DNA of 64,000 nucleotides, taken from Sinosporangium album. Its GTDB lineage: Bacteria > Actinomycetota > Actinomycetes > Streptosporangiales > Streptosporangiaceae. The notes below the pieces were generated by a model, which saw nothing but the letters and a program-made list of their open reading frames with translations, made no database searches and was not told the origin of the DNA. Location of the stretch: positions 1-64,000 of the forward strand of contig NZ_FNCN01000023.1 of the NCBI RefSeq assembly GCF_900100605.1, given 5' to 3'. The position numbers were made by a program, and so were the translations under genes. Below, piece after piece: positions 1-10,380 of the stretch (positions are counted from its first letter, which is position 1; every line of letters starts with the position of its first letter).

Positions 1-1829
<1,829 letters not shown>

Positions 1830-2156
1830 CTCGTCGCTCCTCACAGAGCGGTCAGTCGGACCCGGACTTGTCCGGTCCCATCATTCCGCATGCCAGCCCC
1901 GTCTCGAAGACCGCTCACTGAGGAAGACGTTCCCCGAGAGCAGGGCGTTCACCCTTCATCCAACTACTAGTCGGGGGCCAGGTGTTCCCGCTACGCCGCA
2001 AGCGAACGAGGTTTGAGGAGCGCCAAAACGCGATCATGCGCTTATGGCGACCGCCGGGGTCCTAGGCGGTCGTCATAAGCGCATGGTTCGGCAAAAAGGC
2101 CGGAGCACTGAACCCACGGGCGAAGCCGGACCTGCCCCGCCGCGAAGGGTAAGACC
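1830..2156. other. lsr2-clpC intergenic region
   Basis: No gene recognised. It must hold the clpC promoter and leader. The one clear structure is a long near-perfect inverted repeat in its right half, listed separately. I could not pick out a convincing ClgR or HspR operator by eye. Confidence 0.6.
2035..2085 (-). terminator. Long hairpin behind lsr2, probable terminator
   Basis: Two 21-base arms around a 9-base loop pair with a single mismatch. On the lsr2 strand the stem is followed by a short TTTT run, as in an intrinsic terminator. The lone mismatch is G-U in a rightward RNA but C-A in a leftward RNA, so the stem is slightly stronger on the + transcript. It could also be a leader structure for clpC. 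Confidence 0.55.
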
Positions 2157-2486
2157 CTAGTGCGCCGCCTCGTACTTCTCGACGACCGAGGAAGCGATTC
2201 GACCGCGCTCGCTCACGGGGAGGCCGTTCTGCTTGGCCCAGAGACGGATCTCCGCGCTCTTGTCGCGGGTGAGGGCCCGCTGGCCGCCGCGGCGGCGGCG
2301 CGTGACGGACGTGCTCGCCCGACGCGCGCTCTGCACGAAAGGCGTGAGCGCCTCGCGCAGCTTCTTGGCGTTTCCGTCGCTCAGGTCAATCTCATACGAC
2401 GAGCCGTCAATCGCGAAGGCGACCGTCTCATTGGCCTCGCCACCATCGAGGTCGTCGATGAGAATCTCCTGGATCTGCTTGGCCAT
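2157..2486 (-). CDS. lsr2: Lsr2, nucleoid-associated xenogeneic silencer
   Basis: Bridges AT-rich, often foreign, DNA and represses it; the functional analogue of H-NS in actinobacteria. The 109 residues begin MAKQIQEILIDDLDGGEA, the typical Lsr2 N-terminal dimerisation strand region, followed by a basic linker rich in Arg and a C-terminal DNA-binding half ending SERGRIASSVVEKYEAAH, where the RGR is the AT-hook-like minor-groove element. An in-frame upstream ATG exists but the chosen ATG matches the family start and has AAAGGA about nine bases before it. Monocistronic by context. It is a plausible silencer of the less GC-rich accessory stretches in this window. Confidence 0.96.
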   Translation of the reverse strand: MAKQIQEILIDDLDGGEANETVAFAIDGSSYEIDLSDGNAKKLREALTPFVQSARRASTSVTRRRRGGQRALTRDKSAEIRLWAKQNGLPVSERGRIASSVVEKYEAAH

Positions 2487-2529
2487 GCACGCAATCCTTT
2501 CGCGGGGCATTGTTTCATTGGCGAGCCAA

Positions 2530-2557
2530 ACATATACCGGAAATGCCGCGCACACAA
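2530..2557 (-). promoter_or_regulatory. Possible lsr2 promoter
   Basis: On the lsr2 strand a TTGTGT element and a TATATG element are separated by 15 bases in a locally AT-rich patch about 50 bases before the start codon. The spacing is a little short for a housekeeping sigma promoter, so this is a tentative reading. Confidence 0.35.
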
Positions 2558-2591
2558 TTCACGACCCGAAGGATTCGTGCGGCCGTGAGGC

Positions 2592-2729
2592 TCAGGCCGG
2601 CTTGTCGCCCTCATCGCCCCGGTTTGGGCGACGGCCCGCCGCCTCCGATCGGACGAGCTTCACGACGCCATAGATGAAGGCGCCGCCGACGACGACCGGG
2701 GGTATCAAGGCTTCCAATACTTCAGGCAT
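2592..2729 (-). CDS. Small single-pass membrane protein, 45 residues
   Basis: Not recognised as a named family. The 45-residue product starts MPEVLEALIPPVVVGGAFIY and has one hydrophobic helix (roughly residues 7 to 26) followed by a basic, charged tail (KLVRSEAAGRRPNRGDEGDKPA), the layout of a small N-out or N-in single-pass membrane peptide. A GAGGA ribosome site precedes the ATG by five to six bases. It sits about 100 bases upstream of lsr2 on the same strand. Reading frame integrity, codon use (G/C at third positions) and ribosome site support a real gene; function unknown. Confidence 0.65.
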   Translation of the reverse strand: MPEVLEALIPPVVVGGAFIYGVVKLVRSEAAGRRPNRGDEGDKPA

Positions 2730-3455
2730 TACGTCCTCGCTCAGCGCCGGGGGACTGTTTCGTGGCCATGGTCTTTATTCACAAGCGGCCCGGGGGGTCA
2801 CCCTGAGGGCGGGCGGTCGCGGGCAGATGCCCCACAGACGACGATAGCGCTACTGGGCGCCCACACGTAGGGCAGGGGCGGCCATCTGCGCACCTCGGGG
2901 CGGGTAACAGCTTAATGGGTGTCTCTCCAGATCCCTTACCGGATGTGCTGCCAAAAACCTGCAATAGCACTCGACGGCGCCCCTCGGGTGATCACTCGAC
3001 TGGAAAGGGCCACCTCAGCCGAGCGACTTGACCATGCGGACTGCCCTGGCCTTGTCATCTGTCACGGACTGACACTACGGGACGAGGGGAATGCACACGT
3101 CGCGATTCGTTCACCTCTAAAAGGTGATGGCGTTGGCCACCGGCGATGACATGGATGCGCGCGGCATGACATTGCGAGGAGCGCCGCAGGGCCCGACAAG
3201 AACAACTCCGCCGCCCGCTCCCACGTGACCGCGAGACGGATGTCGGATGTCCGAAACCCCCTCCCGCGGCCCCCGCCGGGGGCCGGCGCGGCTCAGAAGG
3301 ATGGAAAACGTTACCTGAGGGTGAGACGCCGGAACGGCCGGACGCAGGGGAAACGGCACGGCCGGGACGCCATCTCGTGCGAGAACTGTCACCGTTTCCA
3401 TGGGTTTGGGCCCTGGCTGGAGGTTTTGCCGGAAAAAGGCGATCTTTTTACTGCG

Positions 3456-3487
3456 GCCGACCGGCCCCTTACGACGGGCCGGTCGGC
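3456..3487. other. Perfect 12-bp inverted repeat
   Basis: Arms GCCGACCGGCCC and GGGCCGGTCGGC flank an 8-base spacer. No T-run follows on either side closely enough to call a classical terminator. Confidence 0.5.
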
Positions 3488-3495
3488 GTCCATGT

Positions 3496-3553
3496 GAAGA
3501 CCCACATGAACGTCCACCTGAAGGCCCGTGCGAAGACCCACATGAACGTCCAC
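3496..3553. repeat. Two 22-bp direct repeats, 36-bp period
   Basis: The 22-base sequence beginning GAAGACCCACATGAACG occurs twice without mismatch, starting 36 bases apart, with a related shorter stretch between. Lies just downstream of the RDD gene and its hairpin. Function unknown. Confidence 0.8.
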
Positions 3554-3561
3554 GTGAAACA

Positions 3562-3587
3562 GGGCCGGAGCGATGCCGCTCCGGCCC
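3562..3587 (-). terminator. Hairpin behind the RDD gene
   Basis: Perfect 11-bp stem (GGGCCGGAGCG with its complement) and a 4-base loop, 30 bases past the stop codon of the RDD protein. Downstream T-content is weak, typical of GC-rich actinobacterial terminators. Confidence 0.6.
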
Positions 3588-3617
3588 CGTTACCGACGAA
3601 CCGTCGAATCGACGAAC

Positions 3618-5066
3618 CTACTTGACCTTGACCACCACGGTGTTGGCCACCTTGTCGTGCAGGCACTGCTGAAGCGGCTTGTCCCAGAACTGCCACAGCA
3701 CATTGACCAGGCCGAACACACCGTAGATCAGGTTTCCGACCACCGGAATCCACGAGATCGCGTAGCCGCCCCAGAGCACACCGGCCCGCCTGATCACGAC
3801 TTCGGTGCTCAATCCGCCCGGCGCGAGCGTGCCGCCGACGGGGACCACGCGAATGCCCATCGCCAGCTTGCCGAGGGTCTGTCCACCCCGGCGAAGCATG
3901 AGGAACTCGTAGGTGATGACGGCGGCCGCGCTGAACAGGGCGGCGAGCAGGGTGGCGATGAACAGACCGCCCACCGGATCGATCGCCTCGGTCTCCGGGT
4001 TCCACCGCTCGGGGATGAAGAATATCGCAGTCAAGATCATCGAGATGATGGCGCTCACAACGCCGAACAGCAGACCGTCGATGATCCTCGCCACCAGGCG
4101 CTGCCACCACTCGGCCAGCGGAGCCGGAGCCCCGGGCGGAACGGCACCCGCGGGCGCCCCATAGGGCGAATGGCCGTAAGCCGGAACCTGCCCGTATCCG
4201 GGAGCCGCGGCGCCGTAGCCGCCCATGGGAGGAGCCGCGTAACCCTGCTGGCCGTACGCTCCCCCGCCGTAGGGGTCGGCCGGTTGCGTGTAGGGCTGAC
4301 CCGCGTGCTCCTGCCCCCCATATCCGGATGAACCCTGGCCGGGCTGGGTGGAGGCCCCGTAGGTCTGCTGGCCGTATCCGCCGACCTGGCCGTATCCGCC
4401 CTGCCCGTAGTCCTGGGCGTATCCCCCGGGCCTGCCGTACGGATCGGACGGCTGCCCGTATGCGGTCTGCCCGCCGTAACCCGGCTGCCCCTGCTGACCG
4501 TAACCCTGCGCGTTGTAGCTCTGCGCGTTGTAGCCCTGCGGGTTGTAGCCCTGGTCGCCGTAACCCGGCTGCCCTCCGTAGCCGGGGGCCTGGCCCGGGT
4601 CGGAGGCGCCGTAGCCCTGCGAGCCGTACGCACCGGCCTGGCCGTAACCCTGCTGGCCGTAACCCGGCTGCCCCTGCTGGCCGTAACCCTGCTGGCCGTA
4701 ACCCTGCTGACCGTAGGGATCGGACTGCTGTCCATAACCCTGCTGCTGCCCGTAGGGCGGCTGCGCCGGCTGGCCGTACGGCGACGCGTCGCCCTGGCCG
4801 TAACCCTGCTGCTGTCCATAAGGGGGTACGGCCGGCGCCTGGTCCCCGTAGCCCTGCCCGGCGTAACTCTGTCCGGTGTAGCCCTGCTGTGCCTGCTGCG
4901 GCGCGGGCCCAGAGCCCGTGTCCGCGCGGTAGCCGACGATCGTCGCGTCGGGATCGGAGTCGGCCGGACTCCGTCCCGCGTCCTGTTTCCCGTATTCCGA
5001 CCAGCCCGCCGAGAATCCATCGCGATTCTGGTCGTCCTGTGGATACGGCGGCTGTCCGGTGCTCAC
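3618..5066 (-). CDS. RDD-family membrane protein with Gly/Gln/Tyr-rich N-terminal domain
   Basis: The 482-residue protein has two parts. Residues ~1-310 are low complexity, built of degenerate [16 protein letters not shown] and GYNAQ units, with Pro and Asp/Ser interspersed. Residues ~320-482 form an RDD domain: it begins [20 protein letters not shown], has several hydrophobic helices, and the usual pattern of RDD proteins (RIIDG near the first helix, [14 protein letters not shown]). Known RDD proteins are membrane proteins of mostly unclear transport role. Start chosen at the GTG preceded by GAGGTGA; an ATG 20 codons upstream lacks a ribosome site. The long soluble Tyr/Gln/Gly tail resembles prion-like domains; its role is not known. 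Confidence 0.85.
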   Translation of the reverse strand: MSTGQPPYPQDDQNRDGFSAGWSEYGKQDAGRSPADSDPDATIVGYRADTGSGPAPQQAQQGYTGQSYAGQGYGDQAPAVPPYGQQQGYGQGDASPYGQPAQPPYGQQQGYGQQSDPYGQQGYGQQGYGQQGQPGYGQQGYGQAGAYGSQGYGASDPGQAPGYGGQPGYGDQGYNPQGYNAQSYNAQGYGQQGQPGYGGQTAYGQPSDPYGRPGGYAQDYGQGGYGQVGGYGQQTYGASTQPGQGSSGYGGQEHAGQPYTQPADPYGGGAYGQQGYAAPPMGGYGAAAPGYGQVPAYGHSPYGAPAGAVPPGAPAPLAEWWQRLVARIIDGLLFGVVSAIISMILTAIFFIPERWNPETEAIDPVGGLFIATLLAALFSAAAVITYEFLMLRRGGQTLGKLAMGIRVVPVGGTLAPGGLSTEVVIRRAGVLWGGYAISWIPVVGNLIYGVFGLVNVLWQFWDKPLQQCLHDKVANTVVVKVK

Positions 5067-5151
5067 CGTGTCACCTCGCTTCAACTGCGCATGCGACACG
5101 TGTGCGGACGCATGCTTGCTTCGCACAAGGTATCGACATCACCATCAACAG

Positions 5152-5763
5152 TCATCTTTCCCTTTGGACACCGACAGCGTCACCAGCAGGGAGATGAAGG
5201 AGCATTCGCGTGTTCCCCAAGGTGTTCGGCTTGACGTGCTCAAGATCTAGGAACTCGGCGATCCCCTCATCGTAGGAGGCCAGGAGTTCGGCGTAGACCT
5301 CCGGCGACACCGGCGTGCCCTGAATCCGGCGGAATCCGTGGCGAGCGAAGAACTCGACTTCGAATGTGAGGCAGAAGACGCGGCGGAGCCCGAGGTCCCG
5401 GGCGGTCTCCACAAGCGCGGCGACGATGTGATGGCCTATGCCCATGCCGCGGCATTCGGTGTCGACGGCGACCGTACGGATCTCCGCGAGGTCCTCCCAG
5501 AGCACGTGGAGTGCGCCGCATCCGACCACGGCACCGCCGCGTTCGGCGACCCAGAACTCCTGAACGTCTTCGTAGAGCGTGACGGTGGCCTTCTCCAGAA
5601 GGCGGGGACCGGTGCCGGCGTAGGTGTCGACCAGGCGCCGGATGGCGCGCACGTCGGGCGTGCGGGCGCGCCGGACGATGACCTGCGGGGAGACCTCCGC
5701 AGGCTCGGCGGTGCCCTCGGAGGTGGCGACTGGGGATGTGGGGGGCTCGGCGACCTGCTCCAT
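5152..5763 (-). CDS. argA: Amino-acid N-acetyltransferase (short N-acetylglutamate synthase type)
   Basis: Single-domain GNAT enzyme of 203 residues, matching in length and motifs the short actinobacterial enzymes (Rv2747 type) that make N-acetylglutamate for arginine biosynthesis. After an acidic ~28-residue N-terminus, the GNAT fold begins VIVRRARTPDVRAIRRLVD; the acetyl-CoA binding motif A reads TVAVDTECRGMGIGHHIV, followed by FFARHGF, a typical GNAT beta-bulge region. It is transcribed divergently from the NlpC/P60 gene across a 500-base regulatory region. Acceptor specificity is inferred from family resemblance; another amino acid acceptor is possible. Confidence 0.82.
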   Translation of the reverse strand: MEQVAEPPTSPVATSEGTAEPAEVSPQVIVRRARTPDVRAIRRLVDTYAGTGPRLLEKATVTLYEDVQEFWVAERGGAVVGCGALHVLWEDLAEIRTVAVDTECRGMGIGHHIVAALVETARDLGLRRVFCLTFEVEFFARHGFRRIQGTPVSPEVYAELLASYDEGIAEFLDLEHVKPNTLGNTRMLLHLPAGDAVGVQRER

Positions 5764-6266
5764 GACCGATCAGCGTACGTCCTCGGTCCGAGTAATTACG
5801 GACTACCTCTATTCGACCACTGAATGTTACAAGACGATGACAGAAAGTGCGAAGGTCGAGGTCAACTCACAAGCTCCGCATGTCCGCTAATTTCGCCATT
5901 CATACGTCAGGACACCTGCGGTGATCTCCCTCACAGCTCGGCAGACGCACGCAAAAGCCATCCAACCCACCCGCCGATCATGAATATATGTGATCTCCCT
6001 GAGATGGTGGGCTTGTGAAAGCTCCACAGAGTTCTCAGTTCTGGTTGAGCAAGAACCACTGCGTGCACTAATGTCCACGGTCGATGTGAGCCGCGCCCGG
6101 CGCGGTGAGCGTCACATCCCCTCCACCCAGGGGAAACCGGGGATCCACATGCGGCGGCACCACGGCCCCAAGGTCAGTCCGAGCCTGCCCGAGCGCGGCT
6201 CCGGCCCGATCCCTCACGCCGATCGGCGCCCCGCATCCCGCAGGTGGTGATGAGAGGAGCTGGTCG
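5764..6266. other. Divergent regulatory region, argA-like / NlpC
   Basis: No gene. Contains two CRP-like half-palindromes (separate entry) and a GC-rich leader before the NlpC start. A stretch of this leader (CAGGGGAAACCGGGG) faintly recalls the c-di-AMP ydaO motif, but the conserved 3-prime block is missing. Confidence 0.5.
5920..6004. promoter_or_regulatory. Two CRP-like operator sites
   Basis: Site 1 reads GGTGA-TCTCCC-TCACA and site 2 reads TGTGA-TCTCCC-TGAGA, against the TGTGA-N6-TCACA consensus of CRP-family regulators. Both share the same spacer, and their centres are about 69 bases apart. They lie 260-350 bases before the NlpC start and 160-240 bases before the GNAT start. Confidence 0.45.
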
Positions 6267-7388
6267 GTGATTCAGGTGCGTGCGCGTCGTGCCAGGCGGG
6301 GGAACGCGGAGATCCGCCCAGGTCGGCAGCCCCTCGCCCCGCAGTCGCTCATCCCACGGTCGCTCATCCCACGGTCGCCCATCCCACGGTCGCCCACCCC
6401 GCCCCCCGTCGCCCCGCGCCGCCGCTTCTCGCTGAGGATCGCGGTCGCGATGAGCGCGCTGGTCCTCGCCACACCCCTCGGGGCCGCCTCGGCCGACCCG
6501 CAGCCGACCCTCCAGGAGCTGTCCGAACAGGTCGAGAAGCTCCACGAGAACATCGCGACGCTCAGCGAGCAGTACAACGGCGAGCGGATACGCCTCAAAG
6601 AGGCTCAGCGCACCGCTGCGGCGGCGAACAAGACGCTGTCGACCAGTGAGTCAGAGCTTCAAGCCGGTCGCCGCAAAGCGGCTCTCCTCGCTCAGAACGC
6701 CTATATGACAGGCGGCCTGAGCATGACGATGGCCCTCACGGGGGTCGGTGACCCCGACTCGCTGCTGAACAGCGCCGCCACGCTCTACGCCCTGGAACAG
6801 CAGCAGGGCGAGGAGGTCAACCAGGTCGCCCGTGCGATGGCAGCCGCGGAGAAGGCCAAGGAGACCGCCAAGACCCGCAGCGCGGAGGTCAAGTCCCTGG
6901 TCACAGACCTGGCCGGGAAGCGGGACGAGATCCGCTCGCTGGTGGCGAAGGTGGAGAGCAACTTGTTCCGCCGGGTGATGGACCAGGCCACGGCGGGCGG
7001 CCGTGCCGTACGGGTCAGTGTGCCGATCATCGGCGAGGGCAAGGCCGCACAGGCGGCCAGGTGGGCCATGACGCAGCAGCTCAAGCCCTACATCTGGGGC
7101 GCGGAGGGCGCGCACGGCTACGACTGTTCGGGGCTTGTCATGTGGGCCTATCAGAAGGTCGGGATCCGCCTTCCGCATTACACGGGCTCCCAGTGGACGG
7201 CCGGCAAGCGCATCCCGAAGAACCAGCTACGCGCCGGCGACCTGGTCTTCTTCTACAACGACCTGCACCATGTGGGCATCTACATCGGCAGCGGGCTCAT
7301 GGTGCACGCGCCGCGCACCGGCGACGTCGTACGGGTGGCGTCGATCGCCAACCGGCCCTACGCGGGGGCCATCCGCATCGCGAACTGA
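6267..7388 (+). CDS. Secreted NlpC/P60 peptidoglycan endopeptidase with coiled coil
   Basis: Predicted D,L-endopeptidase cleaving stem peptides in the cell wall. The 373-residue product has a basic, Pro-rich N-terminus with PRS(L/P)IPRS repeats, a signal sequence (LRIAVAMSALVLATPLGAASA, roughly residues 62-82), a long charged coiled coil (about 90-230), and a C-terminal NlpC/P60 domain with catalytic Cys in YDCSGLVMWAY and His in LHHVGIYIG. Start chosen at the GTG behind GAGAGGAGC; a longer frame reaches upstream but lacks a ribosome site. The long N-terminal extension before the signal peptide is unusual; a start at the ATG of MSALVLA is possible but would weaken the signal. Domain order matches actinobacterial RipA-like hydrolases. 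Confidence 0.88.
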   Translation: MIQVRARRARRGNAEIRPGRQPLAPQSLIPRSLIPRSPIPRSPTPPPVAPRRRFSLRIAVAMSALVLATPLGAASADPQPTLQELSEQVEKLHENIATLSEQYNGERIRLKEAQRTAAAANKTLSTSESELQAGRRKAALLAQNAYMTGGLSMTMALTGVGDPDSLLNSAATLYALEQQQGEEVNQVARAMAAAEKAKETAKTRSAEVKSLVTDLAGKRDEIRSLVAKVESNLFRRVMDQATAGGRAVRVSVPIIGEGKAAQAARWAMTQQLKPYIWGAEGAHGYDCSGLVMWAYQKVGIRLPHYTGSQWTAGKRIPKNQLRAGDLVFFYNDLHHVGIYIGSGLMVHAPRTGDVVRVASIANRPYAGAIRIAN

Positions 7389-7440
7389 GCGACTGGAGCG
7401 GGCGGAATTGGCTGGGCCTGAGCGGGCTGGTCGGGCTGGT

Positions 7441-7525
7441 CGGACCGGGCCCGAGCGGACAGAGCCTGACAGGCAAGAGCCCAAGCGGACCGGGCCCGAG
7501 CGGACAGAGCCTGACAGGCAAGAGC
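7441..7525. repeat. Tandem 40-bp repeat, two copies
   Basis: A 40-base sequence beginning CGGACCGGGCCCGAGCGG is present twice with a 45-base period and no mismatch, directly behind the NlpC gene. Shorter related GAGCGGGC/GGTCGG units precede it. No coding role evident. Confidence 0.85.
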
Positions 7526-7622
7526 GAACCGTACGGCGCGAGCCTGCGGGGCCACCCTGTGGAGCGCGACTCTTCCCGCAGCTCGGACAGTTTGGGAACG
7601 GTCCATAAAACTAACCGAAAAG

Positions 7623-7871
7623 TTAGATGAGTCTTCGGCGGGCGGCCCACGCCACGGCCTCGATGGCGGTGGCGACGCCTATGCGGTCGCAGATGCCGCG
7701 CAGGCGGCGGCGCACCGTGCGCCCGCTGATGTCGAGCCTGCGTCCCACGCGGTCGACCGTGACGCCTTTGGCCAGCTCGGCCAGGATGACCAGGTCGTCT
7801 TCCGTCAGCCCGAGGCCGTGAGCCTCCAGGGAACCGGCATGACGGTGGGAATCCAGATCGGGATATGCCAT
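7623..7871 (-). CDS. Single-domain LuxR-type helix-turn-helix protein
   Basis: 82 residues consisting almost wholly of a GerE/LuxR DNA-binding domain: LTEDDLVILAELAKGVTVDRVGRRLDISGRTVRRRLRGICDRIGVATAIEAVAWA. It lacks any receiver, ATPase or sensor domain, so it would act as a stand-alone DNA binder. The ATG has GGAGGG six bases upstream. An upstream in-frame ATG would add 66 residues without domain character. It is divergent from the broken TetR gene. Target genes unknown. Confidence 0.75.
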   Translation of the reverse strand: MAYPDLDSHRHAGSLEAHGLGLTEDDLVILAELAKGVTVDRVGRRLDISGRTVRRRLRGICDRIGVATAIEAVAWAARRRLI

Positions 7872-8001
7872 CGGGAGCCCTCCCCCCAACACGGAACTCG
7901 GCGACACGGCGCACGAACCTATCTTGGTGGCCCGCCAGGAACGGTAAACGCCTTCTTGAAAGGTCGTCAAGTTCGGATCGCTACATGCGGACGACTCGCC
8001 G

Positions 8002-8030
8002 TTGACATAGTCATCGCTATGTGAAGTACT
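8002..8030 (+). promoter_or_regulatory. Promoter with embedded inverted repeat before the TetR relic
   Basis: A consensus -35 TTGACA is followed 17 bases later by AGTACT, and the ATG begins only seven bases after that, suggesting a leaderless transcript. Between the boxes lies ACATAG-N6-CTATGT, a perfect 6-bp inverted repeat of the size used by TetR-family autoregulators. Confidence 0.55.
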
Positions 8031-8036
8031 CACGAT

Positions 8037-8688
8037 ATGTCTAGACCAATTCCACCAAATCGGACTCAAGCGAAGGCCAGAACCCGAGAACTCCTCCCCC
8101 GCGTCCGCCGCCGAAGTGTTCGCCGAGCGCCGTTACGCGGGAACCTCGGTCGAAGAGATCGCCACGCGCGCGGGATACACCATCGGGGTGCTCTACGCGC
8201 ATTTCTCGGGAAAGCGCGAGCTATTTCGCACGCTCTCGCGGACATCCCGAAGTTCACCGAGAGCGCCGTCCTTCACGCAGCGTATCCGCCCACCACTCAG
8301 CAATCTTGAAGAAATGGATGGCCCGGAAGTACCGAAGGAAGTGCTGTTCAGTGCATTAAGGCCACATTTCCATGACCGGGCCGACGCACACGCCCAGTAG
8401 ATTGACCTTGAAATCGAGTTTGTTCGCCATGCCGTGTGGAAAAAGGATCTTCTGCGCCGACCGCGTGGACGCCGGCGAGAGCCACGTACGGCGGTCGCCG
8501 GCCTTCTGGCCGGGCACCTGCCCGGGTCGGCTTCCGCCGTACGAGACCGCCGGGACACCGCCACGGCGATCATGACGTTGTTCGACAGGCTGGCACTCCA
8601 GCAACGTCTCGACCGGGAGGCGGCGGCGCCGTCGCCGTTCGCGGACGCTCACCGCCGGCTCGCCACCGGGTGGAGCCACCGCACGTGA
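8037..8688 (+). pseudogene. TetR-family regulator, broken by frameshift and stop
   Basis: The N-terminus reads QAKARTRELL in one frame, then continues ASAAEVFAERRYAGTSVEEIATRAGYTIGVLYAHFSGKRELF in another; together these make a normal TetR DNA-binding domain. The break is in a run of five C residues (about 8096-8101) and removal of one C restores it. Further on, the frame hits TAG at 8398-8400, after which the same frame continues IDLEIEFVRHAVW and a TetR-like C-terminal region to the end. The segment between residues ~65 and ~115 also looks poorly conserved, so a second indel pair is possible. Either a decaying gene or sequencing error for the C run; the in-frame stop argues for decay. Confidence 0.75.
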
Positions 8689-8877
8689 TCAATTACTAGT
8701 TCCTCATTTATCGGGAAGTATGTCAAGGTGTCCGGGCTATGTGCTATTCCACACAACACAGCCCGATGGCATAGAAAGCGAGACCGCCGACGGTCCCACT
8801 GAAGGGACGCGCCGACGGTCGGGTGGTCGAGCTATTCGAGAAGGATGTCGAAGCGGTCGAGACGGTCGGGAGACCGC

Positions 8878-10380
8878 TCAGCCGGTCGGCTTCACGAGCG
8901 GGAACAGGATGGTCTCGCGGATGTTGCGCCCCGTGAAGGCCATGATCATGCGATCGATGCCCGCCCCCATGCCGCCCGTCGGGGGCATGGCGTATTCCAG
9001 GGCCTGCAGGAAGTCCTCGTCGAGCTGCATGGCCTCCGGGTCGCCGCCCGCGGCGAGCAGGCTCTGCTCGGTGAGCCTGCGCCGCTGCTCGATCGGGTCC
9101 ACCAGCTCGGAGTAGGCGGTGCCGAGCTCGGTGCCGAAGCCGATGAGGTCCCACTTCTCGGTGAGGAGCGGGTTGTCTCGGTGCTGGCGGGTCAGCGGCG
9201 AGGTCTCCAGCGGGTAGTCCATGACGAACGTCGGCGCGACGAGCGTGTGCTCGACGAGCGCCTCGAAGATCTCCTGCACCAGCTTGCCCTGCCCCCACTT
9301 GGGGTCCCAGGTGATCTCACGCGAGTCAGCCAGTTTACGGACGACCTCTAGCGGGGTCTCCGGGGTGATCTCCTCACCGAGGGCTTCCGACACCGAGCCG
9401 TAGAGCGTGATGCGCGGCCACTGGTCGCCACCGAGGTCGATCTCCTGTCCCTCGTGCACGACCACGGTCGTGCCGAGGGCCGCGACGACGGCCCGCTGGT
9501 ACATCCGCTGGGTGAGCACCGCCATGTCGTTGTAGTCGAGGTAGGTGCCGTACGCCTCGAGCATGGTGAACTCGGGGTTGTGCGTGGCGTCGGCGCCCTC
9601 GTTGCGGAAGTTGCGGTTGATCTCGAAGACCTTGTCGATGCCGCCGACCACGAGCCGCTTGAGGTAGAGCTCGATCGCGATGCGCAGATAGAGCTCCATG
9701 TCGTAGGCGTTGATGTGGGTCTTGAAGGGCCTGGCCGACGCTCCGCCGTGGATCGGCTGGAGCATCGGGGTCTCGACTTCCAGGTAGCCCTCTTCGTGCC
9801 AGAAGTCCCTGACCGCGCGCACGGTGTCGCTGCGCACGCGAGCCATGCGGCGCGCCTCGTCGTTGACGATCAGGTCGACGTAGCGCAGGCGCACCCTGGC
9901 CTCGGGGTCGGTGAGGCCGTGGTGCTTCTCCGGCAGGGGGCGCAGGCACTTGGAGGTGATCTGCCAGTTCTCCACGAGGATCGACAGCTCGCCCCGGCGG
10001 GAGGTGATCACCTCGCCCTCGACGCCGACGTGGTCGCCGAGGTCGGTGTCGCGCTTCCAGGCGGTCAGCGACTCCTCGCCGACGCGGTCGAGCGACAGCA
10101 TGATCTGGATGTCGCCCGAGCCGTCGCGGATCGTGGCGAAGCAGAGCTTGCCGCCCTGGCGGGAGAGCATGATGCGCCCCACCACGCCGACGCGGTCGCC
10201 GGTCTGGGTGTCGGTGGGTAGATCTTTGTATTTCTCACGGACCTCGGCGACGGTCGCGGTGCGCGGAAAGGTCACCGGGTAGGGGTCGATGCCCTCGCTG
10301 CGGAGGCGGTCGAGCTTCTCCCGGCGCACACGCATCTGCTCGGGCAGATCCTCGGCTGTCGTCGTCACTTCATCGGTCAC
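8878..10380 (-). CDS. lysS: Lysyl-tRNA synthetase, class II
   Basis: Charges tRNA-Lys with lysine in the cytoplasm. 500 residues, the usual length. An N-terminal OB-fold anticodon-binding domain (VGVVGRIMLSRQGGKLCFATIRDGSG) precedes the class II catalytic core with motif 2 FEINRNFRNEGADATHNPEF and motif 3 GMGAGIDRMIMAF. The open frame extends ~200 codons further upstream without homology; the GTG (VTDEVTTTAEDLPEQM) gives the normal length, although its ribosome site is weak (GTGGGG). Standalone gene; the divergent neighbour encodes an exported protein. Confidence 0.96.
   Translation of the reverse strand: MTDEVTTTAEDLPEQMRVRREKLDRLRSEGIDPYPVTFPRTATVAEVREKYKDLPTDTQTGDRVGVVGRIMLSRQGGKLCFATIRDGSGDIQIMLSLDRVGEESLTAWKRDTDLGDHVGVEGEVITSRRGELSILVENWQITSKCLRPLPEKHHGLTDPEARVRLRYVDLIVNDEARRMARVRSDTVRAVRDFWHEEGYLEVETPMLQPIHGGASARPFKTHINAYDMELYLRIAIELYLKRLVVGGIDKVFEINRNFRNEGADATHNPEFTMLEAYGTYLDYNDMAVLTQRMYQRAVVAALGTTVVVHEGQEIDLGGDQWPRITLYGSVSEALGEEITPETPLEVVRKLADSREITWDPKWGQGKLVQEIFEALVEHTLVAPTFVMDYPLETSPLTRQHRDNPLLTEKWDLIGFGTELGTAYSELVDPIEQRRRLTEQSLLAAGGDPEAMQLDEDFLQALEYAMPPTGGMGAGIDRMIMAFTGRNIRETILFPLVKPTG

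Larger units (their letters stand above)
2730..3617. other. Long non-coding stretch with repeats and hairpins
   Basis: About 890 bases with no gene I can recognise; the open frames across it have no family resemblance and poor starts. The right third holds a 12-base-pair stem, a pair of 22-base direct repeats 36 bases apart and a terminator-like hairpin, each listed separately. Some could belong to an untranslated RNA. Confidence 0.5.

Noticed and set aside
3117-3401. Open frame of 94 residues on the minus strand
   Set aside because: No family similarity, no ribosome site, random composition typical of GC-rich antisense frames.
6105-6266. Possible c-di-AMP (ydaO-type) riboswitch before the NlpC/P60 gene
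   Set aside because: A CAGGGGAAACCGGGG block looks suggestive and the gene class fits, but the conserved GACAGCTAACC-like 3-prime block is missing and the order of elements does not hold.
8116-8400. Independent 94-residue gene inside the TetR region
   Set aside because: It is the central piece of the broken TetR gene, not a separate gene.
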